Virus record (IMG/VR): IMGVR_UViG_3300048686_001049
Location: 1-53,254 of that record
Strand: one strand, 5' to 3'
DNA length: 53,254 nt
DNA from: a virus
Position 1 is the stretch's first letter; each line of letters opens with the position of its first letter. Positions 1 to 9,860 of this stretch are shown one piece after another. The notes beneath the pieces are model-generated. The model made no database searches and had not been told where the DNA came from. It saw nothing but the letters and a program-made list of their open reading frames with translations. A program made the translations under genes and the position numbers.

Positions 1-3000
1 ATAGTAAAGAGACGCAATAAAAAACGCAAAAAATATAAAAAACTAAATGAATTTGATGCGGAAGAATACGCAATCAAGGAAAAAACTTTAGCTTCAGGAA
101 AAGAAAAATTCTTTTATATCCCTGTTGATGTGGAAAATGCTTTTGAAGTAAAATCTTTACTGGACGCAGTACTGGACCACCATAGGGTTGATTCGTTTGT
201 TGATGAATATGGAATTGTTTTAACATCCGGACTAACAGCCGAATCAGTCGATGCAATAAATATTGCAGTAAAAGGCATTGGGACAAGAATAGGAAAAAGA
301 ATTGGCAGCGGTCTAATCGATAGACCGAGAATCGGTGACAGAAGAAGAAGGCTTGGTGGCGGAAGAATTGATATACCTACCGGCGGTATGCGTGGCACAA
401 AAAAACCAACAGGAAACCGTCGCGACGTTGATGCTGATGGTTGGGCTGATGAAGGCACCACGAACCCAGTATGGGTTGGTCTGCCTTCGGGCGCAAACAA
501 AAAACCCACACCATCAGGTACTGGTAAACCCAAAAAACGCACTCCAATCTGGGAGCAAAATCGTCGCCCAAGCCCACCAGTCCCTTCGCGACTCAGAGAG
601 TTGTTGGATGACAAAAAACCAGAATCACGTCGGACACCTCCTCCGGCCCCCCCAAAACCAAAGCCTACAAAAACCCCATCTTCACCACCTCCACCCCCTC
701 GCAAAAAAGAAAAACTATCTTCAGGCACAAAAGATATTACTAGACATCGTTCTGCCAAAAAACTAAAAAATCCAGCCGAAGACGCAAAAGAAACAGACTT
801 TGAAAAGATTGCAAATTCATGGCGCGAACAAGGATTGGGTTGGGTAGAAATTCCGCGATACCCGGCTGACAAAAAACTAAGCAACGATTTCTTACGCGGC
901 AGGGAACTTGGGTACAACCAAGTAAGAGTGATGTGGAATGGTTCGGGCACCTATAAGCGGCCGGCCAATTTTAACGAGAAAGCAAAATCTTCGGTTGAAT
1001 ATAGGACTTGGTTTTTGAACACAGCTAAAACTGCTGGCGAATACATAAAAAACAGCCGTAAAAGCAGTAATACAAGCGAAGCAGAGAAGGAAATAAATTT
1101 TGGCATTCCCGAAGGCATAGAAAACTTTTTGGATGCAGTGAAGCCAAATGTCTCTGGCTTGAGCATGAACGACAGAAGAGAATTTTTTGGTGCACTAATT
1201 CAATATGAGTTAATACCAAGGAAAGACATATTTGGCGGAGATTATGGCTTCAGAGGTGGATACGTACCCCCTAAAGCCATAGAACCTAAACCAAGCAAAA
1301 AACTCAGCAGCGGCAGAAAAGTACCATTCCCTGAAGTAAAACCAAAGCGCACATCAAAACAGCAACGAGATGACGAAAAAATTTACAAGCGTCGCAACGA
1401 CGGAGAGTCTCTCGCCGATGTTGCTGAAAGCCTTGGTCTTTCTCGCGAGGAAGTAAGAAAACGTGAGCAACGACACATGCGTCGTCTTCGCAAAGAAGAG
1501 GGCGAAAGACTAAGTGAAGATTCAAATCGTTCCGGTGAAACACTGTCTTCTGGACGACGAGAGTACGAAGACAAATCAAAGACTTCGGTTAAAAACATGC
1601 CGGCAGATGTTCGGTCGTTTCTGAACCAACAAATCGAATCTCAAAGAAAGATAAACAAAAACTCAGATGTTGCAAAACTCTATGAAAAACTTAGAGATGG
1701 GTTTGAGTTGGACGCCAATGAGCGAGACTTCATTATCGATTTCCTTGACCAAATTGAAAAACTTTCTACGCAAGACAGCCGCGTATATACCCCTGGACAA
1801 AGAGCTTCAGCAAGAAGATTAAATGCGCTTTTGAATAAAGACAACCCAAATTTCCGGGCCCCCAAAGGAACAGAGTTAAGAGACCTTGATGTTCCTTTGC
1901 GTATGGGGGAAGGCGGAAAACTTTCTTCCGGTCTCAAAAAACCAAGAACATTTAGAGAGATGATGACCGAAAGTGACAGACTCAGAGCGCAAGGAATAAT
2001 GTCGGATTCATCATTATTTGACGATGAATGGCAAAAAACTGAATATGGCATTAGAATAAATGCGCCAGACATTGATGGCTCTTATGAAATACAAGGCAAC
2101 GCTAAAGATGGATTCGTAGTCTCTCGTATTGCCGACGCCGTACGTAACGGTGGTCAAGAGGCCAAAGAGTACGAACATGATAAAGTTTTTAAATCAAGAG
2201 CTGCAGCAAAAAAATGGGCAGCAAGAGACTATAAGCTGATATCTCAAGAGGTAGGTCTTTCTTCTGGACGTAAAAAAAAAGGGAAGACAACTAAACGTAA
2301 ACCATTCTCCCCTGAGGACCGACAAAGATTTGCTGACGGAGACCGGTTAAAAGCCAGAACAATTCCGAGCAAAAAGAAGCCTGGCCCAAGTATTGATGAA
2401 TTCAGATTAAGCAGTGGATATGGCGGAGGGTCGAGACCTGCTCGTCGCCTTGCTCAATTGAATCGCCGAGAAGTTGAGCAAATCTATATTCAAGAATCTA
2501 GGGGCATGGAAGAACAGGCTAAAAATCTTTTAGCCAATCTCAAAACCCCATCGTTTGACGAAAGCCTTGAAAAAGGTTCAAAATTAGAGACCATTCGTGG
2601 AAATCTCAAGAAAGCATTCACAACTCCAGCGCTTGTTGGTTCTCTGTCGGATAATAAAAACAGAAAAAAAGACGGACCATGGATGCTTTCGTTTGAAAAA
2701 TTAAGACCCCTTTTGAGAGACCCTAAGGGCGAACCAATGTCTGATGAAAACATTAAAAAAATGTTCAATCTCAATGAAGACGAAATGAAAAAATTGCTAG
2801 GGAAAAACGGCGCAATATCGTCTGCTTCTGTTCAGTCGTATTTGACTGCACATTCGGATACTAACTTGCCCGGCGAATCAGATGGACTAATCAGAAAAGT
2901 TTGGGGATTTGATTCTGCCCCATATTGGTATGACGGCCTAGAAGATAATAAGCCAGTAAGTCGTGAGGATTATGACGCCGCCAAAGACGAATCAACCTTT

Positions 3001-6000
3001 TTGGGTGCCATCTACCCCTTAGATGCACCTATAGATTTTAAGACTTCAACCGAAATAGATGAAGACGCTCTTCCTAAAAAGAGAGAAATAGTTGTTGCAG
3101 AAGATGTAAAGCGCTCAATAGAAAGCGTGAAAGGAAAAGAATCTAAAGAGGCCTACAGTCTTGACAAGTTAATTGAAAAACTTAATATGCCAGCTGATTC
3201 AGGAAAAAATCGAGAAGAAATAGCTAAAGCTTTTGAGAAGTTACTAGGGGTCCCAACTAGCACGGAACAATTATTTACTTCTCCAGGTTCATGGAGAAGA
3301 AATGGTGTACCAACAAATGTGGTTTTAGAATTAAAAAAACGTAAGCACATTACTAGTGCTGCCGACGTTTTTGGTAGTGATGAAGCCAAAAACCTTGACA
3401 AAGCAACAGAACAAAATAAATTCTTTAGTGCTTTAGATAATCTCCTAAGAGCAAATGGGATACAAATAGGAGGAGGTAAGGGCAATCTTTCGGACAGAGT
3501 TATTGGTGAAATTATGGGAGACGCTATTGGCTCTAAGCCTTTGGCAAAAATAGGTCGAGCCTTTAAAAAAGCTGGAGAAGAAAGGCCTTTTACTTACAAA
3601 GTGGGCGCCGCTGTCGTTTGGACTCCAGAAGAAATTCAAAAAACTCTTGATGGAATTAATAAAGCAACAGGAAAAGATTTTAAAGTTTCTGACCTTAAAT
3701 TGAGTAGCGGTAGATTCGGCAAAGGTGAAAGAAAAATAGCACCCAGAGCAGCAACTGCAGTTCAAATGGAAATGGACCCCCGTAATTCCAAACTTGCTAA
3801 AAAAATTACTTATGACCCACAAGACCAAGTTCTTGGAGTTACATATAGGGACACCGGTAAAACTGTTGAATTCAGAAACGTTACATACGAGAGTGCTCGA
3901 CAGGCTGGGGCTTCAAATAATCCAGACAAATTTATTAGAAGCCTGGAAGAAGGTCGCAAGTTATCTTCGGGCAGAACTGGGACTGAATCTTTTTCAGCTA
4001 ATGAATCAATTAACGAAATTGACGAAAGATTGCGTACAGCCAAAAAAAGAGGCTCAAAAGTATTTAATGAAATGCTTCGAGCAGAAAGTAAAAAACAAAG
4101 TTCTCAAAAAGCAAAACCGAATCCACTAGACAAAATGAAAGATGGTGAACGTCTTTCATCGGGCAAACTTGATGAAGTTTATAAGTCAATCACTCAAAAA
4201 TTAATTAAAGCAATAGAGACTGCTGATGGAGATAAGTGGGAAGCCCCTTGGTACAAAGTTGGTGCATTTCCTAAAAATCCAACCAATAAAAACCGTCCAT
4301 ACTCAAACACAAACTTATTGTTCCTATTAATGGCGCAAGAAGATAAGGGATACACGAAACCATATTGGGCAACATACAAGCAGTGGGAAAAATCTGGCGG
4401 CCAAGTCAAGGCGGGAGAAAAAGGAACCAAAATTCTCGTCCCAAGAGTTTACAAAGCAAAAGAAGATGATGAGGGCAACAAGAAGGGCGGCGGAGTATTT
4501 TATTCAGTTGCAACGGTATTTAATGTCGACCAAGTAGATGGCGTAGATGTTGATGAGATGGAAAATAAATTTCCAAAACTTTCAGAAGAGCAAAGAGTTT
4601 CTCAACTTGAAAGCGCTATTAAAGAAATAGGTGCAAAGATTACCGAAGCCGCAACTGATAGGGCTTACTACAGTCCATCAAAAGATGAAATAGTTCTACC
4701 AAAATTTGAAAATTTTAAATCTCCTTTGGATTTTTACGCGACTCAAGCTCACGAATTAATGCACTGGACCGGACACACATCACGTCTAAATAGACCAAAC
4801 ATGAATTATTTTGGTAGTCCAGAATACGCATACGAAGAATTGGTAGCAGAAATTGCTTCTGCTTTCTTTATGGCAGCACATGGTCTCTCCGCGGAGCCGC
4901 AGCCACAGCATGCGATGTATCTTGCTTCATGGCTTAAGCGACTCAAATCAGACCCTGATGCTCTGCAAAAAGCAGTGTCCGATGCACAAAAAGCTGTAAA
5001 TTTCGCCATCAAACTATCCCCGAGCATGAGTAAACAAATGGCCGTATCAGAAAACGTAGATGACGTGCCTGGGATAACGGTCCCCGACACTGGCGGTAAG
5101 TTGTCGTCGGGTAAAACTCCTGATTTACCTGCTCTTACTAGGGCGCTCGAAAACGCAGGGCTTGCTGAATCAGTAACCGAAAATATGATTACTGAAGCTA
5201 TTGGTGTATGGAAGGACAACCCTTCGCTACATAGGCAATATATTGAGCGTCTTGACGGAGATGTTAATGGCGCAGTGTTCTCTCTCTATAACGATTATCT
5301 CGAAGATATGTTTGACCGCTCTCCAGAGGGAGCCGCAAAAATAGAACGCGAGCTTAATGAACAATATGAAGCAACACAAAGCCTTTCGTCAGGCAGACCA
5401 TCAAAAAGACTTTCGCGTCGACTAAAAGATGATGAATCATCAAAACTCTCATCTGGCAAGCAACCATGGGATGACCCCGCTGTACAGAAAAGATTAATAG
5501 ACGGTGCAAGAACAAAAAAGAAAACCAAAGCCGATGGTAAAACCGAAAGTTACATGGCAAGCATGGTTAGACAATTTGACGCAGGGAAAAAACTGACAGA
5601 CAATCAGTGGAAACCTCTGTGGGAAAGCTTCGGCGGCGAAACCTCGGCCACAAAACCGAGCACACCGTCGACTGCATCAACAAGTAAAGCCCTTAAGCCA
5701 TTTAGCGGCCTTAAGCGTAAAGAAATAGACCTGTCTGATGTTAAAAAATATGATTACCCAACGACTGATGCTAAAGGAAAGAAAAAACCACTTCCGACAG
5801 AAGAGCAATCAGATGCGATAGATGCAATGATGACCGGTAGCGACGTCAAGGTTGCCGCATTAGCCGCAACCGGTAAAACTACTACGGTAATCAATTTTGC
5901 AAATCGACTTCTAGATGAAGAACCTGAATCAAGAATTCTTTATTTAGTATTTAATAAAAATGCTGAAAGAGACGTTGTAAAACGTGGCATGCCAGAAAAC

Positions 6001-7983
6001 GTAACAGTCAGAACAATGGACGCAGTTGCCTTCCGCGCCATGAAAACAATTGATTCGAAAATGACTGACAAAAGTTTTAATCCATCAATAAAACCAATCA
6101 AGTCTTTCCGAGATAGAGCGGCATATCTTGGTGTCAAGAGAATGGTGTCTCAGGGAGACGAGCTAACATCTGCCGATGTTGTGAAAAGAATAGCAAAAGC
6201 CGTAGAACATTTTTCGATTAGTAGCGATACGGAAATCGGACCACAACATTTTAATGGGAAATTTAATGGAAAGCTTGCTGTCGACGATGATGCAATACTC
6301 CCGGAATTAGTGGCACTTGCCAACAAGTACTGGAAAGACATTAAAACTCCACGAGATGGAGTTGCTGGAATGTTGCCAGTCAATAACACACATATTACAA
6401 AAATGTGGGCTTTATCAAAGCCAGACATAGGTTCGTCAATGGATGTAAATATCGCAATGGTCGATGAAGCGCAAGATATGAACCCGGTTTTTGCTGAAAT
6501 TTTACAAAAAGCAAATAAAGTGCAAAGAATATATATAGGCGATACAAACCAGGCCATAAATGCTTGGCGCGGCGCGGATGGACAGACTCTTGTCGACGCT
6601 CCAGCTAAATACACAATGCCAATAACTGATTCGTTTAGATTTGGTAAAAATATTGCAGGCATAGGCAATAGATTTCTTTCGCTACTTGGAGCTAAGGAAA
6701 AAATGACTGGTCGGAAAGTGGATAAATCTGGCAACCCGGTAGATGGGTTTATTGGGGACGTAGAAAATCCAACAATGATTCTTACTCGCTCAAATGGTGG
6801 AGCGATGGCCGCAACGATGAAGAGTTTTGAAAAAGGCCTAACCGTCTATGGCAGCAAAAACTTCAAAGAAGATTTAACAAAATTTATTGACAATGTTGAA
6901 TACATGGAAACATCCGCTAATGGCAAAAAAGGTTATTACACCAGCGCTGATGGTAGAAAAATCTATGAAAGACCATCAATGAGTCAAGACCTTGATGGCA
7001 TCAGCAATATTGAAGAATTTAAAGAAGCAGTGGAAAAGGGTGATGATAATAGGCTAAATATGCTTAACAAGCTGTTGAGCGAACATGGCGTTGAAGAACT
7101 TCGAAATGCCCTTGGCAGAATCATAACCGATGAAAAAAAATTACCCAAAAACCGTGATGAATATGTTCACATACAGACAGCACATACGTCTAAGGGTCTA
7201 GAGTCGCCCAGAGTCCAGATATGGAGCGATTTTGCTAAACCCAAAAAAGCTACCGATGGCACAAACATCACAATAATGCCCAACGAGCAAGAGCTCAGAC
7301 TTTCTTATGTGGCGGTCACCAGGGCTGAAGAAAAACTAGATTTGGGTTCTTTGTCGTGGATTTATAATCATACGAGCGACGAGGATGGCGCATCGAACAA
7401 ACTCAGTTCTGGTGCAAACTTGTTGATGCCGAGACTTTCTGGAACACTTTCGAACGCCATAATTAATTCAACACCGGCGGCTCGTAAAATGAGAAAAGAA
7501 TGGAAAAAGCGCGAATCAATGTCTGGACACCCATCTAAGAGAAAGGGTATAAAATTAAGTTCCGGAAGATATCTTAATTTTGAACGAATATTGTCTTCGG
7601 ATGAACTTGATGACAACCTAGAACCAATTAGGGGGCCTTATGGGGACCCAAATGACTTAATCCACCGAAAGCAAGTCAGATATGCGGTTCGCCGTTTCAA
7701 ACATACCGAATCCGTTCCAGTCCGTCAGCGTAGTACTGGGCTTCCTACTGGGCGTATGGTTGAAAGAACCAGGACATATTTCTGGATTGAAGACATGAAG
7801 ACCAACCAAACCCCAGTATGGGCTTCAGGTATTTTTTACTACAGAAACCACCTAATAGGAAGATTGCAATCACACCTAAATTCATTGTCGGAAGACGAAA
7901 AAGCCGCACTAGTAAAAGAATACGAAAAAAGTGCCAAAACATTTACCCGTCGCACGAAGGATGAATTAAAAATTCCATCCTAA
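1..7983 (+). CDS. Giant LSSG-linked polyvalent polyprotein 1 (5' end outside window)
   Basis: The frame is open from base 1 with no stop before the ATG at 130, so the true start lies upstream; 2660 residues are visible (numbered here from base 1). Fourteen exact LSSG motifs, at residues 239, 435, 515, 641, 753, 803, 1234, 1321, 1385, 1701, 1795, 1816, 2468 and 2519, cut it into segments of about 15 to 650 residues. Recognisable segments: an N-terminal DxDxDGWxDEGT module (about 120-165); a sigma-like helix-turn-helix (about 471-490); a KTSC-like domain (about 1238-1320); an ArdC-like antirestriction domain with zincin motif HELMH (1584-1588); and a full UvrD/Rep-type SF1 helicase (Walker A AATGKT at 1955, VDEAQD near 2154, then GDTNQAINAWRG, HTSKGLE and YVAVTRA). 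Other segments are unrecognised. Inferred role: a virion polyprotein delivered with the DNA. The domain assignments are by eye; cleavage is a hypothesis. Confidence 0.85.
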   Translation: MVKRRNKKRKKYKKLNEFDAEEYAIKEKTLASGKEKFFYIPVDVENAFEVKSLLDAVLDHHRVDSFVDEYGIVLTSGLTAESVDAINIAVKGIGTRIGKRIGSGLIDRPRIGDRRRRLGGGRIDIPTGGMRGTKKPTGNRRDVDADGWADEGTTNPVWVGLPSGANKKPTPSGTGKPKKRTPIWEQNRRPSPPVPSRLRELLDDKKPESRRTPPPAPPKPKPTKTPSSPPPPPRKKEKLSSGTKDITRHRSAKKLKNPAEDAKETDFEKIANSWREQGLGWVEIPRYPADKKLSNDFLRGRELGYNQVRVMWNGSGTYKRPANFNEKAKSSVEYRTWFLNTAKTAGEYIKNSRKSSNTSEAEKEINFGIPEGIENFLDAVKPNVSGLSMNDRREFFGALIQYELIPRKDIFGGDYGFRGGYVPPKAIEPKPSKKLSSGRKVPFPEVKPKRTSKQQRDDEKIYKRRNDGESLADVAESLGLSREEVRKREQRHMRRLRKEEGERLSEDSNRSGETLSSGRREYEDKSKTSVKNMPADVRSFLNQQIESQRKINKNSDVAKLYEKLRDGFELDANERDFIIDFLDQIEKLSTQDSRVYTPGQRASARRLNALLNKDNPNFRAPKGTELRDLDVPLRMGEGGKLSSGLKKPRTFREMMTESDRLRAQGIMSDSSLFDDEWQKTEYGIRINAPDIDGSYEIQGNAKDGFVVSRIADAVRNGGQEAKEYEHDKVFKSRAAAKKWAARDYKLISQEVGLSSGRKKKGKTTKRKPFSPEDRQRFADGDRLKARTIPSKKKPGPSIDEFRLSSGYGGGSRPARRLAQLNRREVEQIYIQESRGMEEQAKNLLANLKTPSFDESLEKGSKLETIRGNLKKAFTTPALVGSLSDNKNRKKDGPWMLSFEKLRPLLRDPKGEPMSDENIKKMFNLNEDEMKKLLGKNGAISSASVQSYLTAHSDTNLPGESDGLIRKVWGFDSAPYWYDGLEDNKPVSREDYDAAKDESTFLGAIYPLDAPIDFKTSTEIDEDALPKKREIVVAEDVKRSIESVKGKESKEAYSLDKLIEKLNMPADSGKNREEIAKAFEKLLGVPTSTEQLFTSPGSWRRNGVPTNVVLELKKRKHITSAADVFGSDEAKNLDKATEQNKFFSALDNLLRANGIQIGGGKGNLSDRVIGEIMGDAIGSKPLAKIGRAFKKAGEERPFTYKVGAAVVWTPEEIQKTLDGINKATGKDFKVSDLKLSSGRFGKGERKIAPRAATAVQMEMDPRNSKLAKKITYDPQDQVLGVTYRDTGKTVEFRNVTYESARQAGASNNPDKFIRSLEEGRKLSSGRTGTESFSANESINEIDERLRTAKKRGSKVFNEMLRAESKKQSSQKAKPNPLDKMKDGERLSSGKLDEVYKSITQKLIKAIETADGDKWEAPWYKVGAFPKNPTNKNRPYSNTNLLFLLMAQEDKGYTKPYWATYKQWEKSGGQVKAGEKGTKILVPRVYKAKEDDEGNKKGGGVFYSVATVFNVDQVDGVDVDEMENKFPKLSEEQRVSQLESAIKEIGAKITEAATDRAYYSPSKDEIVLPKFENFKSPLDFYATQAHELMHWTGHTSRLNRPNMNYFGSPEYAYEELVAEIASAFFMAAHGLSAEPQPQHAMYLASWLKRLKSDPDALQKAVSDAQKAVNFAIKLSPSMSKQMAVSENVDDVPGITVPDTGGKLSSGKTPDLPALTRALENAGLAESVTENMITEAIGVWKDNPSLHRQYIERLDGDVNGAVFSLYNDYLEDMFDRSPEGAAKIERELNEQYEATQSLSSGRPSKRLSRRLKDDESSKLSSGKQPWDDPAVQKRLIDGARTKKKTKADGKTESYMASMVRQFDAGKKLTDNQWKPLWESFGGETSATKPSTPSTASTSKALKPFSGLKRKEIDLSDVKKYDYPTTDAKGKKKPLPTEEQSDAIDAMMTGSDVKVAALAATGKTTTVINFANRLLDEEPESRILYLVFNKNAERDVVKRGMPENVTVRTMDAVAFRAMKTIDSKMTDKSFNPSIKPIKSFRDRAAYLGVKRMVSQGDELTSADVVKRIAKAVEHFSISSDTEIGPQHFNGKFNGKLAVDDDAILPELVALANKYWKDIKTPRDGVAGMLPVNNTHITKMWALSKPDIGSSMDVNIAMVDEAQDMNPVFAEILQKANKVQRIYIGDTNQAINAWRGADGQTLVDAPAKYTMPITDSFRFGKNIAGIGNRFLSLLGAKEKMTGRKVDKSGNPVDGFIGDVENPTMILTRSNGGAMAATMKSFEKGLTVYGSKNFKEDLTKFIDNVEYMETSANGKKGYYTSADGRKIYERPSMSQDLDGISNIEEFKEAVEKGDDNRLNMLNKLLSEHGVEELRNALGRIITDEKKLPKNRDEYVHIQTAHTSKGLESPRVQIWSDFAKPKKATDGTNITIMPNEQELRLSYVAVTRAEEKLDLGSLSWIYNHTSDEDGASNKLSSGANLLMPRLSGTLSNAIINSTPAARKMRKEWKKRESMSGHPSKRKGIKLSSGRYLNFERILSSDELDDNLEPIRGPYGDPNDLIHRKQVRYAVRRFKHTESVPVRQRSTGLPTGRMVERTRTYFWIEDMKTNQTPVWASGIFYYRNHLIGRLQSHLNSLSEDEKAALVKEYEKSAKTFTRRTKDELKIPS

Positions 7984-8137
7984 AAACTAGTTGTCAATAG
8001 ATGTTTGACAATATCTAATTTATTGATACTTCCCGTATGGGCCTTATGGTAGCGTATACTTTTACAAAGACATTTGTAATTAATATAACGGCCATTTTCA
8101 GGAGTGGCTAAAACAACAAACCCCAGGGAGTCATGAA
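7984..8137 (+). promoter_or_regulatory. Intergenic leader with promoter-like elements and an inverted repeat
   Basis: This 154-base gap contains an inverted repeat, TTGTCAA (7991-7997) and TTGACAA (8005-8011), with a perfect TTGACA inside it. The best hexamer pair I find is TTGATA (8023-8028), 16 bases, TATGGT (8045-8050); TATACT at 8055-8060 is another possible -10. A good ribosome site AGGGAG (8125-8130) sits seven bases before the next ATG. No terminator hairpin is evident after the first gene. Confidence 0.4.
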
Positions 8138-9844
8138 ATGAATAGCGATGAAAAAGCTACGGTCAATATCGATGCCGATGGGGCTGTCGTAAAATGCGCA
8201 AAAGGTCTTGCGTCAGGCGAGTGCGGCTACGTTAAAGGCGCTGAAATATGCGGCAAATGTGGAGCTATGGCTGTTGAAGTCAAAATGGTTCCAGTAGATA
8301 TTTTCAACACAAAAGGTGATAAACCGGAAATGGACGAAGAATACATGAAAATGGCAGATGACTCTTATCCAATCGAAAATGAAGATGACCTCAAAATGGC
8401 AATTATGGCTGTCGATGATGCAGAAAACCCTCAGGCTGCAAAAATGCATTGCATGAAGCGTGCGCAAGAACTTGGCAAGGAAGACATGATTCCTAAATCT
8501 TGGATGTCGGAAAAAATGGATGATGAGGAGTACAGCGAAGCGAAGGCTGCTGACGTGGGCGACGACGAAGACATGGGCGACGATGAAGACATGGATGATG
8601 AAGAAGACATGGACGAAGATGAAGACATGGATGAAGACGAAGACATGGATTCGGAAGAGAAAGCTGCATCAATGGATGACGAAGACGAAGACATGGACGA
8701 AGACATGGACGAAGACATGGATGAAGACATGGATGAAGATGAAGATGAAGATGAAGATGAAGAAGACATGACTGAAGATGAAGACATGGATGAAGACGAA
8801 GAAAAAAGCATGTACATGCCCTTTAAGGCCAAGAAGCGTAAAAAGGGAATGAATTCAGACATGGACGTCGAAATGGACGAAGAAGGCGACGCAGAACTTG
8901 CAGAAGAAATGGAGCCAATGCGTAAGCGTCGAATTGAATCAATGGGCATGAAATCTGAAGATTTCTCAAATAATGGTTATGTTTGCGCGATAGAGCGCAA
9001 AGCTTATGGTGGCGGCGTGTCCGTATGCGATGACTGCCCAGGTGGTTGCGTGTCAGAGAAGGGCCTACCTGGCCTTCTTCATATTGAAGGTCTTGCCGAA
9101 GAGATGTTCGATGGAAGCGTCATTGACTCTGGTTATTCGGCAAATGCAGATATGTATGTTGTTGATGTTCAAGTCAAAGATGGTCGTGCAGTAGAAGTTT
9201 TCGTAGACGGCACAACAGCAGAAGTTGTGGGTTGGCACAAACTCGATGAAAACGTATTTGAGTCAAAGTCGGCAAACAACGAACTTACATTGATTAGCTT
9301 TACCGAAGCAGCAGAAATAGCCGTCAAGTCAATTGACGGTCATGTTGTCGCTGTAGAGCCCGACACATTCGAAGGCTACGATGCGTACGCCGTAGAAATT
9401 GATGGTTTTGACGGCAAGTCTTACGACGTGTTTGTTGCCATGGATGGAGAGGTTCTTGGTTACGACAAGTATGAGCCAGAAGAGGCAGAAGAGATTGAGG
9501 CAGAGGCTGCAGAGATAGCTCTTAAGAGAGCATTTTCCGAGGACCAGAGAAATTTAATGGCCAAAGAAGGAACTGCTCTTCCAGATGGTTCATTCCCAAT
9601 TGCTTCTTCCGAAGACCTTCGTAATGCAATTCAGGCTTTTGGTAGAGCAAAAGACAAGAATGCTGCAAAGCGCCACATAATGAAGCGTGCAAAAGAAATG
9701 AATATGGAAAAATTGATTCCAGCAACTTGGTTGGTAAACGAAAACATTGAAAGCAAAGAAAAATCTGCCGAACAAGTTGAGGGAGAATTCCTTAAGTCAC
9801 TAGTAGAGTTTCAGCTTCTTGAATTAGAAGAAGACTCAATCTAG
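8138..9844 (+). CDS. Acidic virion-region protein with zinc-ribbon-like head, acidic repeats and PepSY-like domains
   Basis: 568 aa; the ATG at 8138 has AGGGAG seven bases upstream. A nearby ATG at 8132 is followed at once by a stop. The N-terminus carries four cysteines ending in CGKCG, zinc-ribbon-like. A low-complexity Asp/Glu/Met tract of DEDMDE-type repeats (8560-8815) fills the middle. Two PepSY-like beta domains follow (VVDVQVKDGRAVEVFVDG and a second near 9355-9470). One helical motif, SYPI..DLK.AI...AK.H.MKRA.E...IP..W, occurs twice, near the N-terminus (8365-8510) and the C-terminus (9580-9735). The second copy resembles a module found at the ends of phage prohead-protease and capsid-associated proteins. 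The site between giant proteins and upstream of the capsid gene suggests a scaffold, protease-associated or internal virion protein, but no catalytic site is visible. Confidence 0.7.
   Translation: MNSDEKATVNIDADGAVVKCAKGLASGECGYVKGAEICGKCGAMAVEVKMVPVDIFNTKGDKPEMDEEYMKMADDSYPIENEDDLKMAIMAVDDAENPQAAKMHCMKRAQELGKEDMIPKSWMSEKMDDEEYSEAKAADVGDDEDMGDDEDMDDEEDMDEDEDMDEDEDMDSEEKAASMDDEDEDMDEDMDEDMDEDMDEDEDEDEDEEDMTEDEDMDEDEEKSMYMPFKAKKRKKGMNSDMDVEMDEEGDAELAEEMEPMRKRRIESMGMKSEDFSNNGYVCAIERKAYGGGVSVCDDCPGGCVSEKGLPGLLHIEGLAEEMFDGSVIDSGYSANADMYVVDVQVKDGRAVEVFVDGTTAEVVGWHKLDENVFESKSANNELTLISFTEAAEIAVKSIDGHVVAVEPDTFEGYDAYAVEIDGFDGKSYDVFVAMDGEVLGYDKYEPEEAEEIEAEAAEIALKRAFSEDQRNLMAKEGTALPDGSFPIASSEDLRNAIQAFGRAKDKNAAKRHIMKRAKEMNMEKLIPATWLVNENIESKEKSAEQVEGEFLKSLVEFQLLELEEDSI
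8560..8815 (+). repeat. Acidic microsatellite-like coding repeat
   Basis: Tandem degenerate units built on gaagacatggat and gaagatgaa encode runs of DEDMDE. The repeat is prone to slippage in units of three bases and makes a roughly 80-residue polyacidic spacer in the gene at 8138. Confidence 0.8.
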
Positions 9845-9860
9845 AAAAGGGGCACCCGCC

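Noticed and set aside
114-950. Long antisense open frame opposite polyprotein 1, and similar ones at 8431-8949 and 12833-13102
   Set aside because: They are Ser/Pro/Phe-rich shadows of a strong coding frame, lack ribosome sites, and the sense strand carries recognised domains.
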